Positions 55,399 to 64,000 of a DNA stretch of 64,000 nt are shown here, one piece after another. Under the pieces are notes generated by a model. The model had not been told where the DNA came from, ran no database searches, and saw nothing but the letters and a program-made list of their open reading frames with translations. The translations under genes and the position numbers were made by a program. This stretch comes from JAGTVG01 sp942491935 (GTDB lineage Bacteria; Bacteroidota; Bacteroidia; Cytophagales; Cyclobacteriaceae). The stretch covers positions 1-64,000 of the forward strand of contig CALOCZ010000064.1 of NCBI GenBank assembly GCA_942491935.1. The letters run 5' to 3'. Numbering within the stretch: the stretch's first letter is position 1; every line of letters begins with the position of its first letter.

Positions 55399-57546
55399 TC
55401 AACTTTTTCCCAATGCTGCCAGAATCCTTTCAGGAGTTATTGGCTGCCGGTTTACCCTTGCTCCGCATGCATCAAATACAGCATTAGCGATTGCACCTCC
55501 TACACAAATGATGGCCGGTTCTCCCCCTCCCCCAGGCGCTGCGTCCATTTTATCGGCAAATACAGATTCGATTTTAGGTGTCATCGAAAATTTGGCAAAT
55601 TGGTACGTATCGTAATTCCTGGTAATGACCCTTCCCCAATCAAATTCGACTTCTTCTGTTAAAGCATACCCCAGGCCCATAGTAATACCGCCTTCAGTTT
55701 GGACTTTTGCTCCATGTGGATTCACAACCTGACCCATATCCTGGGCACAAACAATCCGTATAGGCTGAACATACCCTGTTGCCTTATCAACCTTTACTTC
55801 TGCTATCATTGCTACATATGTTCCGGCATCCCAGCCCAGGGATATACCATAACCATGCCCCTCAGGTTTCTCCTTGTTCCAGCCAAACGAATCAGCTGCC
55901 ATTTCAAGCGTTGCTTTCATCTCAGCATTCACAATATTGTTAAGCCTGAATTCCAAAGGATCAATACCCGCTGCATGCGCTGTAGCATCAATATGAGATT
56001 CCCGTGCAAATGTAGTTGTGTTATTACCAGGGGCCCGCCAGGCACCTGTACTGAAAGGATGTATGCCATCCTTGTTGAAATTTCTGGTCCTGTTATTTGG
56101 GATATCATATAATTGGGCTAAACCTGTCCCCCTGGAACCTGCACAATAAATATCGAATTCCCACAATTTCAGTTTTCCATTGCTATCGACACCCGCTGCT
56201 GATTTAACCACAGCCGCCGGCCTGAAATAATCATACATAAATTCCTCACGTCTGTTAAACGCCAGCTGTACAGGTTTGCCACTAAGTTTGGCAATTTTCG
56301 CTGCTTCAATAGCCTGTGGATTGTATATCTTACCACCAAAACCCCCACCGAGGAAAATCTGTTTCATATGCACCTTTTCTTTCGGCATGCTGAAAGTTTC
56401 AGCGAGTGCCTCCCTGGTTCCAAATGGTGTCTGGGAAGATACCCACATCGTCAGTTTATCGCCTTCGAAATAACAGGTTGCAGTATGAGGTTCAACAGGG
56501 GAATGTGCTTTATACCCATCATGGTATTCCACTTCCACAATGGTTTCACAAGCTTCCCTTCCAGCAGCAAGATTACCGCCCTCCTCAACAACATCACTTT
56601 CCGTGATATTATCAACAAAGTATTTAAAAATAGTCTCGGTATCGGCTTTGGACTCAGGAGCATCCCATTCCACTTTTACCTGTTGTGCTGCTTTTGCTGC
56701 CACTTCCGGATCCGGATGCACTACAGCCACCAGATCACCTTCTTCAACAAGCTCTGCCCCTTCGAATTTCTCAAGTCCTGAGGCATCCACACTTAGTTTT
56801 TTAGATCCCCAAACCCTTGGTCGTACGATTGTAGCATACACCATACCAGGAAGTTTTACATCACCAGAATAAGCTGCTTTACCAGTAACTTTATCTACTG
56901 CATCAATACTGATCACAGATTTTCCGATAATATCAAAATCCTTTGCCTTTTTCTGTTCCGGCATCTTCTTGAGCTTCTGAACAATTTTCTGTCCTTTAGT
57001 CAGGTCGGCAAATGAAATCTTTTTGCTTTTATCGTTCTTGTCAAATACAAATCCTTCGCTTGCTTCCAGTTGCTTTTCAGAAACACCCAGTTCTTTGGCG
57101 GCGAGGTCAATAAGGATCTCCCTTGCCTCTGCCGCTGCGGCTCTGATCACGGGACCTTCGAAGCGAGTAGTCAGGGAACCCCAGGTTCCTGCATCATATG
57201 GGCAAAGTTCTGTATCGCCCATAACCATGTTAATAGATTTAAACGGTGCTTCCAGTTCTTCTGCTAGTTCCTGTGCAAGGGATGTGATGGCGCCCTGACC
57301 CATTTCTATCTTACCCGTCAGGCAATCGACGGTGCCATCTTCTTTGATGTGCAGATATGCATTGAAGTCGGGTCTTTCTTCCCCTTCCTTAGGTGGTTCA
57401 CAACCGGTCAATAACGATAACTCGCTAAATGAGAATATAATTATTATACCTCCACCCAGTCGTTTCAAGAATTCCCGACGATCATAAGTCGTTACACGGT
57501 AATCAACATCACCAAAATATAATTCATTGATTTTTTCTGCTTTCAT
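55399..57546 (-). CDS. Molybdenum hydroxylase large subunit, IorB-like (paralogue 1), Tat-type signal
   Basis: 715-aa molybdopterin subunit closely parallel to the 52009-54159 product. The twin-arginine signal is 'DRREFLKRLGGGIIIIFSFS', with a nearby 'LLTGCEPPKEG' cysteine. Cofactor blocks include 'IKEDGTVDCLTGKIEMGQG', 'QIFLGGGFGGKIYNPQAIEA' and 'GAWRAPGNNTTTFARES'. The catalytic-type glutamate lies in 'GGGGEPAIICVGGAIA' near the C-terminus. Predicted to hydroxylate aldehydes or N-heterocycles using water as oxygen source, in the periplasm, with electrons passing through the 2Fe-2S subunit encoded 2 bases upstream. No cytochrome c acceptor gene is present, so the final acceptor is unknown. 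Confidence 0.92.
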   Translation of the reverse strand: MKAEKINELYFGDVDYRVTTYDRREFLKRLGGGIIIIFSFSELSLLTGCEPPKEGEERPDFNAYLHIKEDGTVDCLTGKIEMGQGAITSLAQELAEELEAPFKSINMVMGDTELCPYDAGTWGSLTTRFEGPVIRAAAAEAREILIDLAAKELGVSEKQLEASEGFVFDKNDKSKKISFADLTKGQKIVQKLKKMPEQKKAKDFDIIGKSVISIDAVDKVTGKAAYSGDVKLPGMVYATIVRPRVWGSKKLSVDASGLEKFEGAELVEEGDLVAVVHPDPEVAAKAAQQVKVEWDAPESKADTETIFKYFVDNITESDVVEEGGNLAAGREACETIVEVEYHDGYKAHSPVEPHTATCYFEGDKLTMWVSSQTPFGTREALAETFSMPKEKVHMKQIFLGGGFGGKIYNPQAIEAAKIAKLSGKPVQLAFNRREEFMYDYFRPAAVVKSAAGVDSNGKLKLWEFDIYCAGSRGTGLAQLYDIPNNRTRNFNKDGIHPFSTGAWRAPGNNTTTFARESHIDATAHAAGIDPLEFRLNNIVNAEMKATLEMAADSFGWNKEKPEGHGYGISLGWDAGTYVAMIAEVKVDKATGYVQPIRIVCAQDMGQVVNPHGAKVQTEGGITMGLGYALTEEVEFDWGRVITRNYDTYQFAKFSMTPKIESVFADKMDAAPGGGGEPAIICVGGAIANAVFDACGARVNRQPITPERILAALGKS

Positions 57547-57548
57547 AA

Positions 57549-58025
57549 TTACATTCCTCCTTTCATTTCTTTTCCTGCAGTTTGAATAGCATCAATGATG
57601 CGCATGTAAGATCCGCAACGGCAGAGGTTTTCTTCCATGCCTTCGATGATCTCTTCCCGGGTCATATCCGGCTTTTTAAGCAATAGCCCGGTGGCATTCA
57701 TAATCATACCGGGTGTGCAATATCCACATTGAAGGGCATCGTGTTCTACAAATGCCTTCTGAACAGGATGCAATTCTTCGCCTTTAGCCAATCCTTCAAT
57801 GGTAGTAATTTCTTTACCAACTACGTCCTCAACATAAATCATGCAGGAACGTACCGGCTCCTTGTCAATTAAAACTGTACAGGAACCACAGTGCCCCATC
57901 CCACAACCATACTTAGTGCCGGTATGGTCGAGGTAGGTACGGATAACGGTCAGCAGGGATTCGTCACCGTTTGCTTCAACCGATACAGGTTTGCCATTTA
58001 AATTAAAACTGATGCTTTGTTTCAT
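57549..58025 (-). CDS. Molybdenum hydroxylase 2Fe-2S small subunit (IorA-like)
   Basis: 158-aa electron-transfer subunit with two 2Fe-2S clusters. The plant-type ferredoxin motif is 'CGMGHCGSCTVLIDKEPVRSC' compressed around residues 41-61 (Cys41, 46, 49, 61). The helical second domain has 'LQCGYCTPGM' (about 99-108) and 'ENLCRCGSYMRI' (about 132-143). No signal peptide is present; in this family the small subunit travels with the Tat-signal-bearing large subunit. It lies between the XdhC-MobA gene and the large subunit gene, with 2-11-base gaps, so it is co-transcribed. Length is normal for IorA/QorS-type subunits. Confidence 0.94.
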   Translation of the reverse strand: MKQSISFNLNGKPVSVEANGDESLLTVIRTYLDHTGTKYGCGMGHCGSCTVLIDKEPVRSCMIYVEDVVGKEITTIEGLAKGEELHPVQKAFVEHDALQCGYCTPGMIMNATGLLLKKPDMTREEIIEGMEENLCRCGSYMRIIDAIQTAGKEMKGGM

Positions 58026-58036
58026 TTTTTACCTCC

Positions 58037-59677
58037 TTATATTAGTTCTCGTTTATAATCTTCAATTGTATCTATATCTTTTAAAATAGTGTTTGTTTCT
58101 ACTTCTAATTCATGGATATCCCCTGAACATTCATCCATCAATTGTCGTAATCCAATACTGTGCTCCAATTGATTAATGCGAGGGATGTATTTAGTGTCAA
58201 TCAATACCGGATGGCCTCTCTTATTGTTATAAAAAGGAATAATGATACCTTTTCCAGTCTTTTCATAACTGTCAATAAGTTTATTGATGACCAGAGTCTG
58301 TACCATAGGCTGGTCGCCCAGGAGTATCATGCCTGCTCTTGCAGTTGAAGACAATGCATTGAATCCGCATTGAACAGAAGATAACATTCCTTTTTCGAAA
58401 TCTATGTTTTCCACAATCTCTATGGGATGGTCTTTTATCAGATCTTGAATTTCATTGCGATGACTGCCGACAACTACTTTCACTGTAACTGCCTTTGAAT
58501 CAAGGGCCTTTTCAATTATATTCTCAAGTATTGTCTTTTCTCCGTAAGGCATCAATAACTTCTGCTGACCCATTCGTTCCGATTTTCCTGCTGCCAGAAT
58601 AAGGATCTCAATATCCTTCCCCTTATGTTGAGTATTTTTCTCCTGCCTTACTTTCACAAGTTCCCCTGCTATACTGATGGCGATTTCCTGAACTGTCTTT
58701 GAATTAATATCCAGGCCAATAGGTGCATAAATTGCCTCAATCTCTTCTTTTGTAGCCCATTTATTGGCCAAAAACTCTTCTTTCATCAGCCTGGTCTTCC
58801 TTTTGCTGCCAATCATCCCAATATATGCAGCCTCAGAATGGATTACTTGCCTTAAAGCAACACCATCCTTTTTATGTCCCTGGGTTACAATGACGATATA
58901 ACAATTCTCCGTAATGTGCAAATTCTTAAGATCATTTTCGATGTCATTCGATAGAACGGCATCTGCATCTGGTAAATTTTTATGGTTTGCATACTCCGGT
59001 CTTTCATCTATTATTGTTACCCGAAAATCAAGTAATTTACCGAGGTGGCTTAATGCTTTTCCAATATGGCCGGCACCAACGATGATCAGCTGAGGATCAG
59101 GAAAAACCGGTTGATAAAAGACCATTTGATCTTTGTTCTCAGCTTCATCCAATACTGGCTTTTGACTGTTAAGAGCTTGTATAAGTTTATCAGAATTTAT
59201 TGAAATCCCACTTGTTGGATTATAAACTGAAGCGTCAGACTGAGATATCCAGATCCTCTTTCTAATAGAAAATTTTTCAGGATCTCTTTGCATAGTGGTT
59301 ACAAGTACCCCCGCCTGATTAGACATTAAGCATTCATCCAGTGTTTTAAACACATCAAGACTAAGTTCCGGCTTTGCATCCACCAGAATTGTTGCATACC
59401 CTCCACATATCGGGCCTGCATCAGCAACAATACTTGAATCGAGGTTGTATTCTTCGACGAAGTTCTGTTTAGATACAAGGCTTAGAATTGCTTTCGATAC
59501 TATTACTCCCTCCATAATCCCTCCACCAAGGGTTCCATGCAAGAGGCCCTTTTCACCAATTATTGCCGATGCGCCCGGAACCTGTGGCGTTGATCCCCTT
59601 GTGTTCACAAGGGTAGCTAATGCAAGAGGTTTCCCTTTGTCCAGTTCCTTAACCAGATGCGAAAAAAATAGCTGCAT
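58037..59677 (-). CDS. XdhC-MobA fusion: molybdenum hydroxylase maturation factor
   Basis: 546-aa cytoplasmic fusion. The XdhC/CoxI domain (about 1-100) has 'LATLVNTRGSTPQVPGASAI' and 'HGTLGGGIMEG'. An XdhC Rossmann domain follows (about 204-330, 'LIIVGAGHIGKALSHLGKLL'). A MobA/MocA-like nucleotidyltransferase domain completes it (about 350-546, 'ILILAAGKSERMGQQKLLMP' and 'MILLGDQPMV'). XdhC proteins bind and sulphurate the molybdenum cofactor, and MocA-type enzymes add CMP to make the dinucleotide form used by these hydroxylases. The fusion therefore joins two successive steps. It is the first gene of the hydroxylase transcript, 11 bases before the small subunit. Confidence 0.9.
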   Translation of the reverse strand: MQLFFSHLVKELDKGKPLALATLVNTRGSTPQVPGASAIIGEKGLLHGTLGGGIMEGVIVSKAILSLVSKQNFVEEYNLDSSIVADAGPICGGYATILVDAKPELSLDVFKTLDECLMSNQAGVLVTTMQRDPEKFSIRKRIWISQSDASVYNPTSGISINSDKLIQALNSQKPVLDEAENKDQMVFYQPVFPDPQLIIVGAGHIGKALSHLGKLLDFRVTIIDERPEYANHKNLPDADAVLSNDIENDLKNLHITENCYIVIVTQGHKKDGVALRQVIHSEAAYIGMIGSKRKTRLMKEEFLANKWATKEEIEAIYAPIGLDINSKTVQEIAISIAGELVKVRQEKNTQHKGKDIEILILAAGKSERMGQQKLLMPYGEKTILENIIEKALDSKAVTVKVVVGSHRNEIQDLIKDHPIEIVENIDFEKGMLSSVQCGFNALSSTARAGMILLGDQPMVQTLVINKLIDSYEKTGKGIIIPFYNNKRGHPVLIDTKYIPRINQLEHSIGLRQLMDECSGDIHELEVETNTILKDIDTIEDYKRELI

Positions 59678-59889
59678 ACAAAAAAGTCTAAATCGCTTGT
59701 AATTATTATAAGCTTACCGATACTCCGGATTTTCACTTTAAAGTACAAAATCATTAGAAGACTTCCTTTAAAAAAAATTGATAATTTATCCAAACCTGAT
59801 ATATATCAGGAAATTGATATTATTTGTTTAATCTGGCATGATCAATGATCCGAATAATGGTGGTTGAAAGATAGTTATAGTGAAAGCTT

Positions 59890-60069
59890 TTACTTTTTAC
59901 CAGTTCTTAGCAGGATGTTTCCATTGTATTCGTTTATAGATGAGATATGTAGTTGCCGGTTCTCTTCTAGTAAATTAAAGGTTCTTGCTTGGTCTTTACC
60001 CATTAGGGCAGTATATCCGATAATGTCGGTAAACATAATCGCAGTAAGCTTTCGACATGGCCCAGACAT
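59890..60069 (-). pseudogene. Truncated class III nucleotide cyclase remnant (59 codons)
   Basis: Read leftward from an ATG at 60069, this short frame gives 'RKLTAIMFTDIIGYTALMGK' and later 'INEYNGNILLRTGKK' before a stop at 59890. It matches the start of the cyclase at 38436 ('RKLAAIMFTDIVGYTAMMQQ', 'NGNILQYYGDG') but ends where the YGDG block should begin. It therefore keeps only the first metal aspartate and cannot be active. No TM, TolB-like or TPR part is found downstream. The rest of the 59678-60188 gap shows no other gene. Confidence 0.75.
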
Positions 60070-60188
60070 AGTTTTCTAAGATAAGGAAAAAGAAAGATAT
60101 TTTACAAATTACTTTCAGCCCTGAGGCCAGTACTTCAGATTATTGAATACGTAAAGAGGTGTGGCGTATTAATTTCTGATATACTATA

Positions 60189-62605
60189 CTAATTGGTAAC
60201 GCGTCTCCTTTCATCCTCAGAGCCAACCGCGCGTTTCCTAATACCTTTTATCTTCTTATTCCCAAATTTCTGGGTATAAGTCAAAGTGAATATTCGCTTT
60301 TCAAATTTAATATTACCATGAAAAGTGAAATTCGTTTCATTCGCAGAATCCCACCGCATCTGGCTGGTTTCAAATATGTCATTACAAGCAAAACGCAAGG
60401 CCCCGTTGTTGTTAAATTCTTTCTGAATGCCCAGGTTCACAAAACCCCGCGAAAGCCAGTTGAAATAACCATTAATTGTCGGTGATATATAAAATCCTGA
60501 CAATTCGATGGTAAACTTCCTCGGCAACCGAAAAGTCTGTGTAGTATTGATTTGAAACCCACTTTGATTTCTGGCATACATACCTTGTTCCAACCTGGTA
60601 GCGATCCTTGACCAGTTACCACTAAGGTTGTTCTGCATTTCCCACCAGTCGTTAACATGAAAGGGCAGGGTAATGGTTGTGGAAACGGTTTCCCGCCGGT
60701 CTACATTATCAGTTTGCAATACCATCACGTTGGTTTCAGGGTCATAGACGGGTTGAAACCTGAATATTACATTGTTGTCATGACTGTACTGAAGGGAAAA
60801 GATGAAGTTCTTGTAGGAGTAATCCCCCCGTATACTGTGTGTATAAGTGGGCAGCAGATTGGCATTTCCAGCTGTATAGGTATATGGATCCATAAATAAA
60901 ACGAATGGTGCCAATTCGTTGTAGGTCGGACGGGTGATCCTTCTGCCATATGAAAATTGCAAAAGATTATTATCGTTTATTTTTTTGGAGAAAAAGAGCG
61001 TGGGGAAAAAATCACCATATACACGGTCCACAACACCTTCCTCTTCCTCAGTATTGAGGAGTGTTGTAGTATGTTCATACCTCAGGCCAGCACTGAGAGA
61101 GGTCTTGTCATTAAATTTTATCATAAAGGTGGTAAATGCGGCCAGTATATTTTCTGACAGATCTGCATAATTGCTGAATTCCTCACCGATGATCCAGTCT
61201 TCACCAATTTTTTCTTCAAATATTATATCATTGATTAGGTTGGTAAAGGTGCCTTTCACCCCTGTTTCCATTGTAACCTTTTTCGCCAGGTTCATTGAAT
61301 AATCTACCTTACCGACCCAGATATCTATTGGGGTCTCCTTGGAAATTCTGTTATTCACCTCCCTTACCAAGGTTTCCTGGTCATCAAAATACCTGTTTTC
61401 ATAAGTTGTTGGATTTGAATTATCATAAGTCAAATAATCAAGATTTAAATTGAGCATTTGACCATTCTTGAATGTATGCTGCAAATTAAGGTTCCCCATT
61501 AAATGTCTCCAGTGGTTGTTCTCATTAATGTTGATCAGGACCGTGCTGTCCTGTGATATTGAATAATCAAAAGTTGCTTTAGTAATAGAATTCATGCGCC
61601 AGTGATTGTCGTAACCACTCACCAGGCCTCCAATCACTGTCTTGTCAGTGATATAATAATCCATGCCAAATTGAAAATTGTGTGTCATGCGGTTTGGATC
61701 TCTCTCGGCCTCGCTTCCTGAAGTAATAGTTTCAGTCTCGGTGGTTGCGTTTCTGTACATATTTAATTCCTGTTGCTGATCAACATAGTTAAAGGAATAA
61801 TTTCCATAAAAACTTAATTTCCTAGCCTGCTGGCTCAGGTTTATACTGGTCGCCGCCCTTGGTCCTGAAGCATAACCGGCACTGGCCATGACCGATCCAT
61901 TGGTTCCCACCTCTTTAGATCTCTTCATGACGATATTAATAAATCCTGCATCGCCATCGGCGTCATATTTAGCCGGCGGTACAGACATAATCTCTATTTT
62001 TTCGATATCGCCTGCATTCAAACCTTCCAACATCTGGTAAACAGCCTGAATAGGCATCCTGCTTCTTTTCCCATTCATCAATACAATCACCCCCCTTTTC
62101 CATTTAATGCCAGAGTATTATTCTGCCGGTTTACAAACACCCCCGGTGATTTTTCCAATACGTCGATAACAGATTGTCCGGCAGAGGTAATGAGGCTGGG
62201 TACATTCACTACCATTTTCCCCATTTCCATTTCATAAAGAGGCTTTTCGGCTCTTATCACTACCTCTTCCAATTCCTGCGATTCTTCGGCTAAAATTATT
62301 GGATCAAGCTGAATATTAATTCCTTTTTCCACATATAACAAGGTTGAATAGGATTTCGAAAATCCAATCATATAAGACTCAATCAGGTAGGTGCCGGTTG
62401 GAATATTTGCTAAGGTATAATATCCATCTTCATCTGTAACAGCGCCTTTCACAAATGCAGAATCATTGCCATTAAGAAGCAATACATTGGCAAATGCTAC
62501 TCCATAATCGTAGTTGTCCATTATCCTGCCGTTTATAGCGGATTGAGCTGAAGCAGAAAATGAGGATATTACTGAAAGAAGAATCAGCAGAATTTGACCT
62601 TTCAT
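60189..62605 (-). CDS. Outer-membrane beta-barrel receptor with carboxypeptidase-regulatory-like domain, frameshifted
   Basis: About 805 aa when joined. A signal peptide (about 1-20) is followed by a CarboxypepD_reg-like domain ('INGRIMDNYDYGVAFANVLL', 'TGTYLIESYMIGF'). A plug-like domain continues with 'VVIRAEKPLYEMEMGKMVVN' and 'VLEKSPGVFVNRQNNTLALN'. The large barrel has 'IEIMSVPPAKYDADGDAGFI' and closes with 'LTYTQKFGNKK'. The gene is split at a run of six G (62090-62095): the first frame ends in 'LNGKGG' and the second begins 'VIVLMNGKRSRMP'. Seven G would give a continuous 'LNGKGGVIVLMNGK'. A real phase-variable tract is possible, but similar splits elsewhere favour a sequencing cause. 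No partner SusD-like gene is present. Confidence 0.82.
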
Positions 62606-62844
62606 GGGTGTTGCGTTTGGTTTACCAGTTAAGAATTTCTTAAGCTTAATTTGAGATAATGACCTGTCAAGAGCACCTAAAATGCGGTCATTCCAACAAA
62701 GTCACATTATCCCAATTTGCTAAATTAAAATAAATATTGAACTAATCCTATTATGAAGAAAATTACTAAAACAACAGGATGGTGCAAGAGAAGGCATTTC
62801 CTGTCGAAAATTTCAGAATAAAATTTATATCGCAATTTAGTAGG

Positions 62845-64000
62845 CTATTTGAAACTACTCTCCTTACTAGGATCTCCCTTTCCATCATAAACAGCTGTTC
62901 GGGGATAGGGAAATAAAGGTCTGGACAAAACAACTTTCCCCTTTTGGACTTTATTTACCACTAACCTGTCAGTAGCCTCTCCTTTTTCCACCCAAGCCCG
63001 GATCACATTGAGCCAATCAACCTGGTCTGGTCCGGGTCCACCGCCACAATGCAAAACGCCGGGGAGAAGGTATAATTTTGTAAAATCGTCTGCATCAGGA
63101 TTTGCCTGAAGGATAGATTCGAAATGGTCTATTGTGGCGAGAGCTGATAGTGCGGCATCCTCCCAACCATGTGCAAAAAGTATTTTTCCCCCACTTTTCT
63201 TATAAGCTGAATAATCCGGATTGTTAGCATTAAGATATGAAGCGGCATATTGGGTGTCACTGAAAAAGTTTTCAAAATTATATGTTGAATAATCCCAGTC
63301 AGGATCATTAAAAACGAGGAATTTGAAAATTTCTGTTCCAAATCCAAATTGAAGACTTGGGAAACCAAGAGGCTTCAGGGATGCTTCAGGACCTACAATC
63401 CAATTATTCCAACCACCACCTCTATTCTCTCCACCAAGAGGGAAACCAGGATAAATTTCCTTCCCATCAATGTTTACACCAGCATAAATGGTCTTTATCA
63501 CTTGAATTTGTTCTACTGTGAAGCAATTGTCTCCTGCATTCCCATCCGGACATACTGGCAAATCTTCCGGATTAAAATCACAATTCCTTGGATCTGTAAT
63601 TAATCCATCTTTCAGGCCGTCTATTTCATCGCAGGTTTTTAGAACTGTTTCCTGAAGTAATCTCTGATTGTCTTTTGTCAGTACTGGGCTTTCGAGGTTT
63701 TGGGGATCAGGATACAAAGCTTTGGAGTTCTGGATGAATTCAGCAGCAATGGCCGGCCAGTCAAAGGCAGGTGCCATTGCTAAGATTCCATCGAAATCTT
63801 CAGGATAACGCTGGGCTTCCATCATTGCCTGCCCCCCACCTCTGGAACATCCAATAAAATAGGAATACTCCGGATCAGCACAGTAAAAATTAAAGATCAG
63901 GACTTTGGAGACTTCTGCAGTCTTATGGATGGCCATATGCCCAAAGTTCAACTGTCTCTCCATATTGTTCAGTGCCCAATCCGCTTTAATTCCATTCGCT
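62845..64000 (-). CDS. Tannase/feruloyl esterase-family hydrolase, 5' end beyond window
   Basis: Partial alpha/beta hydrolase; the reading frame continues upstream past the right edge ('ANGIKADWALNN' precedes the first visible Met at 63963). The nucleophile elbow is 'YFIGCSRGGGQAMMEAQRYP', with catalytic Ser between the glycines of GCSRGG. 'LKTCDEIDGLKDGLITDPRN' matches the family's lid/calcium region. The acid block is 'ILFAHGWEDAALSALATIDH' and the catalytic His lies in 'LPGVLHCGGGPGPDQVDWL'; the flanking Cys of GCSRGG and LHC form the family's usual disulphide. It cleaves ester bonds of plant phenolics by family, and the native protein is normally secreted. No partner gene is visible. The 62606-62844 gap downstream shows no recognisable feature. 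Confidence 0.85.
   Translation of the reverse strand, partial: ANGIKADWALNNMERQLNFGHMAIHKTAEVSKVLIFNFYCADPEYSYFIGCSRGGGQAMMEAQRYPEDFDGILAMAPAFDWPAIAAEFIQNSKALYPDPQNLESPVLTKDNQRLLQETVLKTCDEIDGLKDGLITDPRNCDFNPEDLPVCPDGNAGDNCFTVEQIQVIKTIYAGVNIDGKEIYPGFPLGGENRGGGWNNWIVGPEASLKPLGFPSLQFGFGTEIFKFLVFNDPDWDYSTYNFENFFSDTQYAASYLNANNPDYSAYKKSGGKILFAHGWEDAALSALATIDHFESILQANPDADDFTKLYLLPGVLHCGGGPGPDQVDWLNVIRAWVEKGEATDRLVVNKVQKGKVVLSRPLFPYPRTAVYDGKGDPSKESSFK

Noticed and set aside
56368..56781. Long plus-strand open frame inside the hydroxylase large-subunit gene
   Set aside because: It is antisense to a strongly conserved molybdopterin domain and has no recognisable family features; a composition artefact.
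1..64000. CRISPR arrays, tRNA or rRNA genes, insertion sequences, integrases
   Set aside because: I looked for regular repeats, TPsiC-loop-like motifs and transposase motifs and found none.

Overview
The window looks like a chromosomal segment of a Bacteroidota bacterium. It is AT-rich by eye, shows no clear Shine-Dalgarno sites, and has TAnnTTTG-type -7 promoter elements. Its gene families are typical of the phylum: MG2-domain outer-membrane proteins, large FtsX/MacB permeases, a DUF5916 protein, an outer-membrane beta-barrel receptor and a cyclase-TPR protein. No tRNA, rRNA, CRISPR array, transposase or phage gene was seen. Many products carry Tat, Sec or lipoprotein signals, so the region is devoted largely to periplasmic metabolism and redox chemistry.

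Layout. 1-4.7 kb: a broken MG2-domain gene, a purple-acid-phosphatase-like enzyme, the remnant of one propeller gene and a frameshifted second one. 4.7-10 kb: a lipoprotein-release-type ABC ATPase and permease with a GT4 glycosyltransferase. 10-22.7 kb: the most interesting part, ten tightly packed minus-strand genes. They encode four PQQ-like beta-propellers (one membrane-anchored), a 6-bladed NHL-type propeller, a 68-residue four-cysteine Tat protein, a Tat-exported polyferredoxin, a NapH-like membrane Fe-S protein, a NuoE-NuoF fusion with extra ferredoxin domain, and a GltD-like flavoprotein that lacks the NAD(P)H-binding domain. A perfect FNR/CRP-like dyad lies where a class II activator would bind upstream of the first gene. 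I read this as an undescribed electron-transfer module joining cytoplasmic NADH to periplasmic Fe-S and propeller proteins; no terminal catalytic subunit is visible.

22.8-31.6 kb: another propeller gene, then a set with a SelA-like PLP enzyme, RidA, an EF_0837-type amidohydrolase, a DUF362 protein, a neutral ceramidase-like protein and an exported DegT-type aminotransferase. 32-38.2 kb: an FG-GAP lipoprotein, two Gfo/Idh/MocA oxidoreductases, a guanylate-kinase-like protein and an exported sugar isomerase. 38.4-46.2 kb (plus strand): a class III cyclase with TPRs, an amidohydrolase, an Fe-S protein with a striking cysteine cluster and a DUF5916 protein. 46.2-52 kb: a MacB-like permease, a ROK kinase-SIS pair and a xylose-isomerase-like enzyme. 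52-59.7 kb: a periplasmic molybdenum hydroxylase locus with two large-subunit paralogues, a 2Fe-2S subunit and an XdhC-MobA fusion. 59.9-64 kb: a truncated cyclase remnant, a frameshifted outer-membrane receptor and a partial tannase/feruloyl esterase.

At least seven genes are split by one-base frameshifts, most of them at short homopolymers, while very long neighbouring genes are intact. This pattern fits residual long-read assembly errors, at least in part, and single-frameshift genes are annotated here as one gene each.
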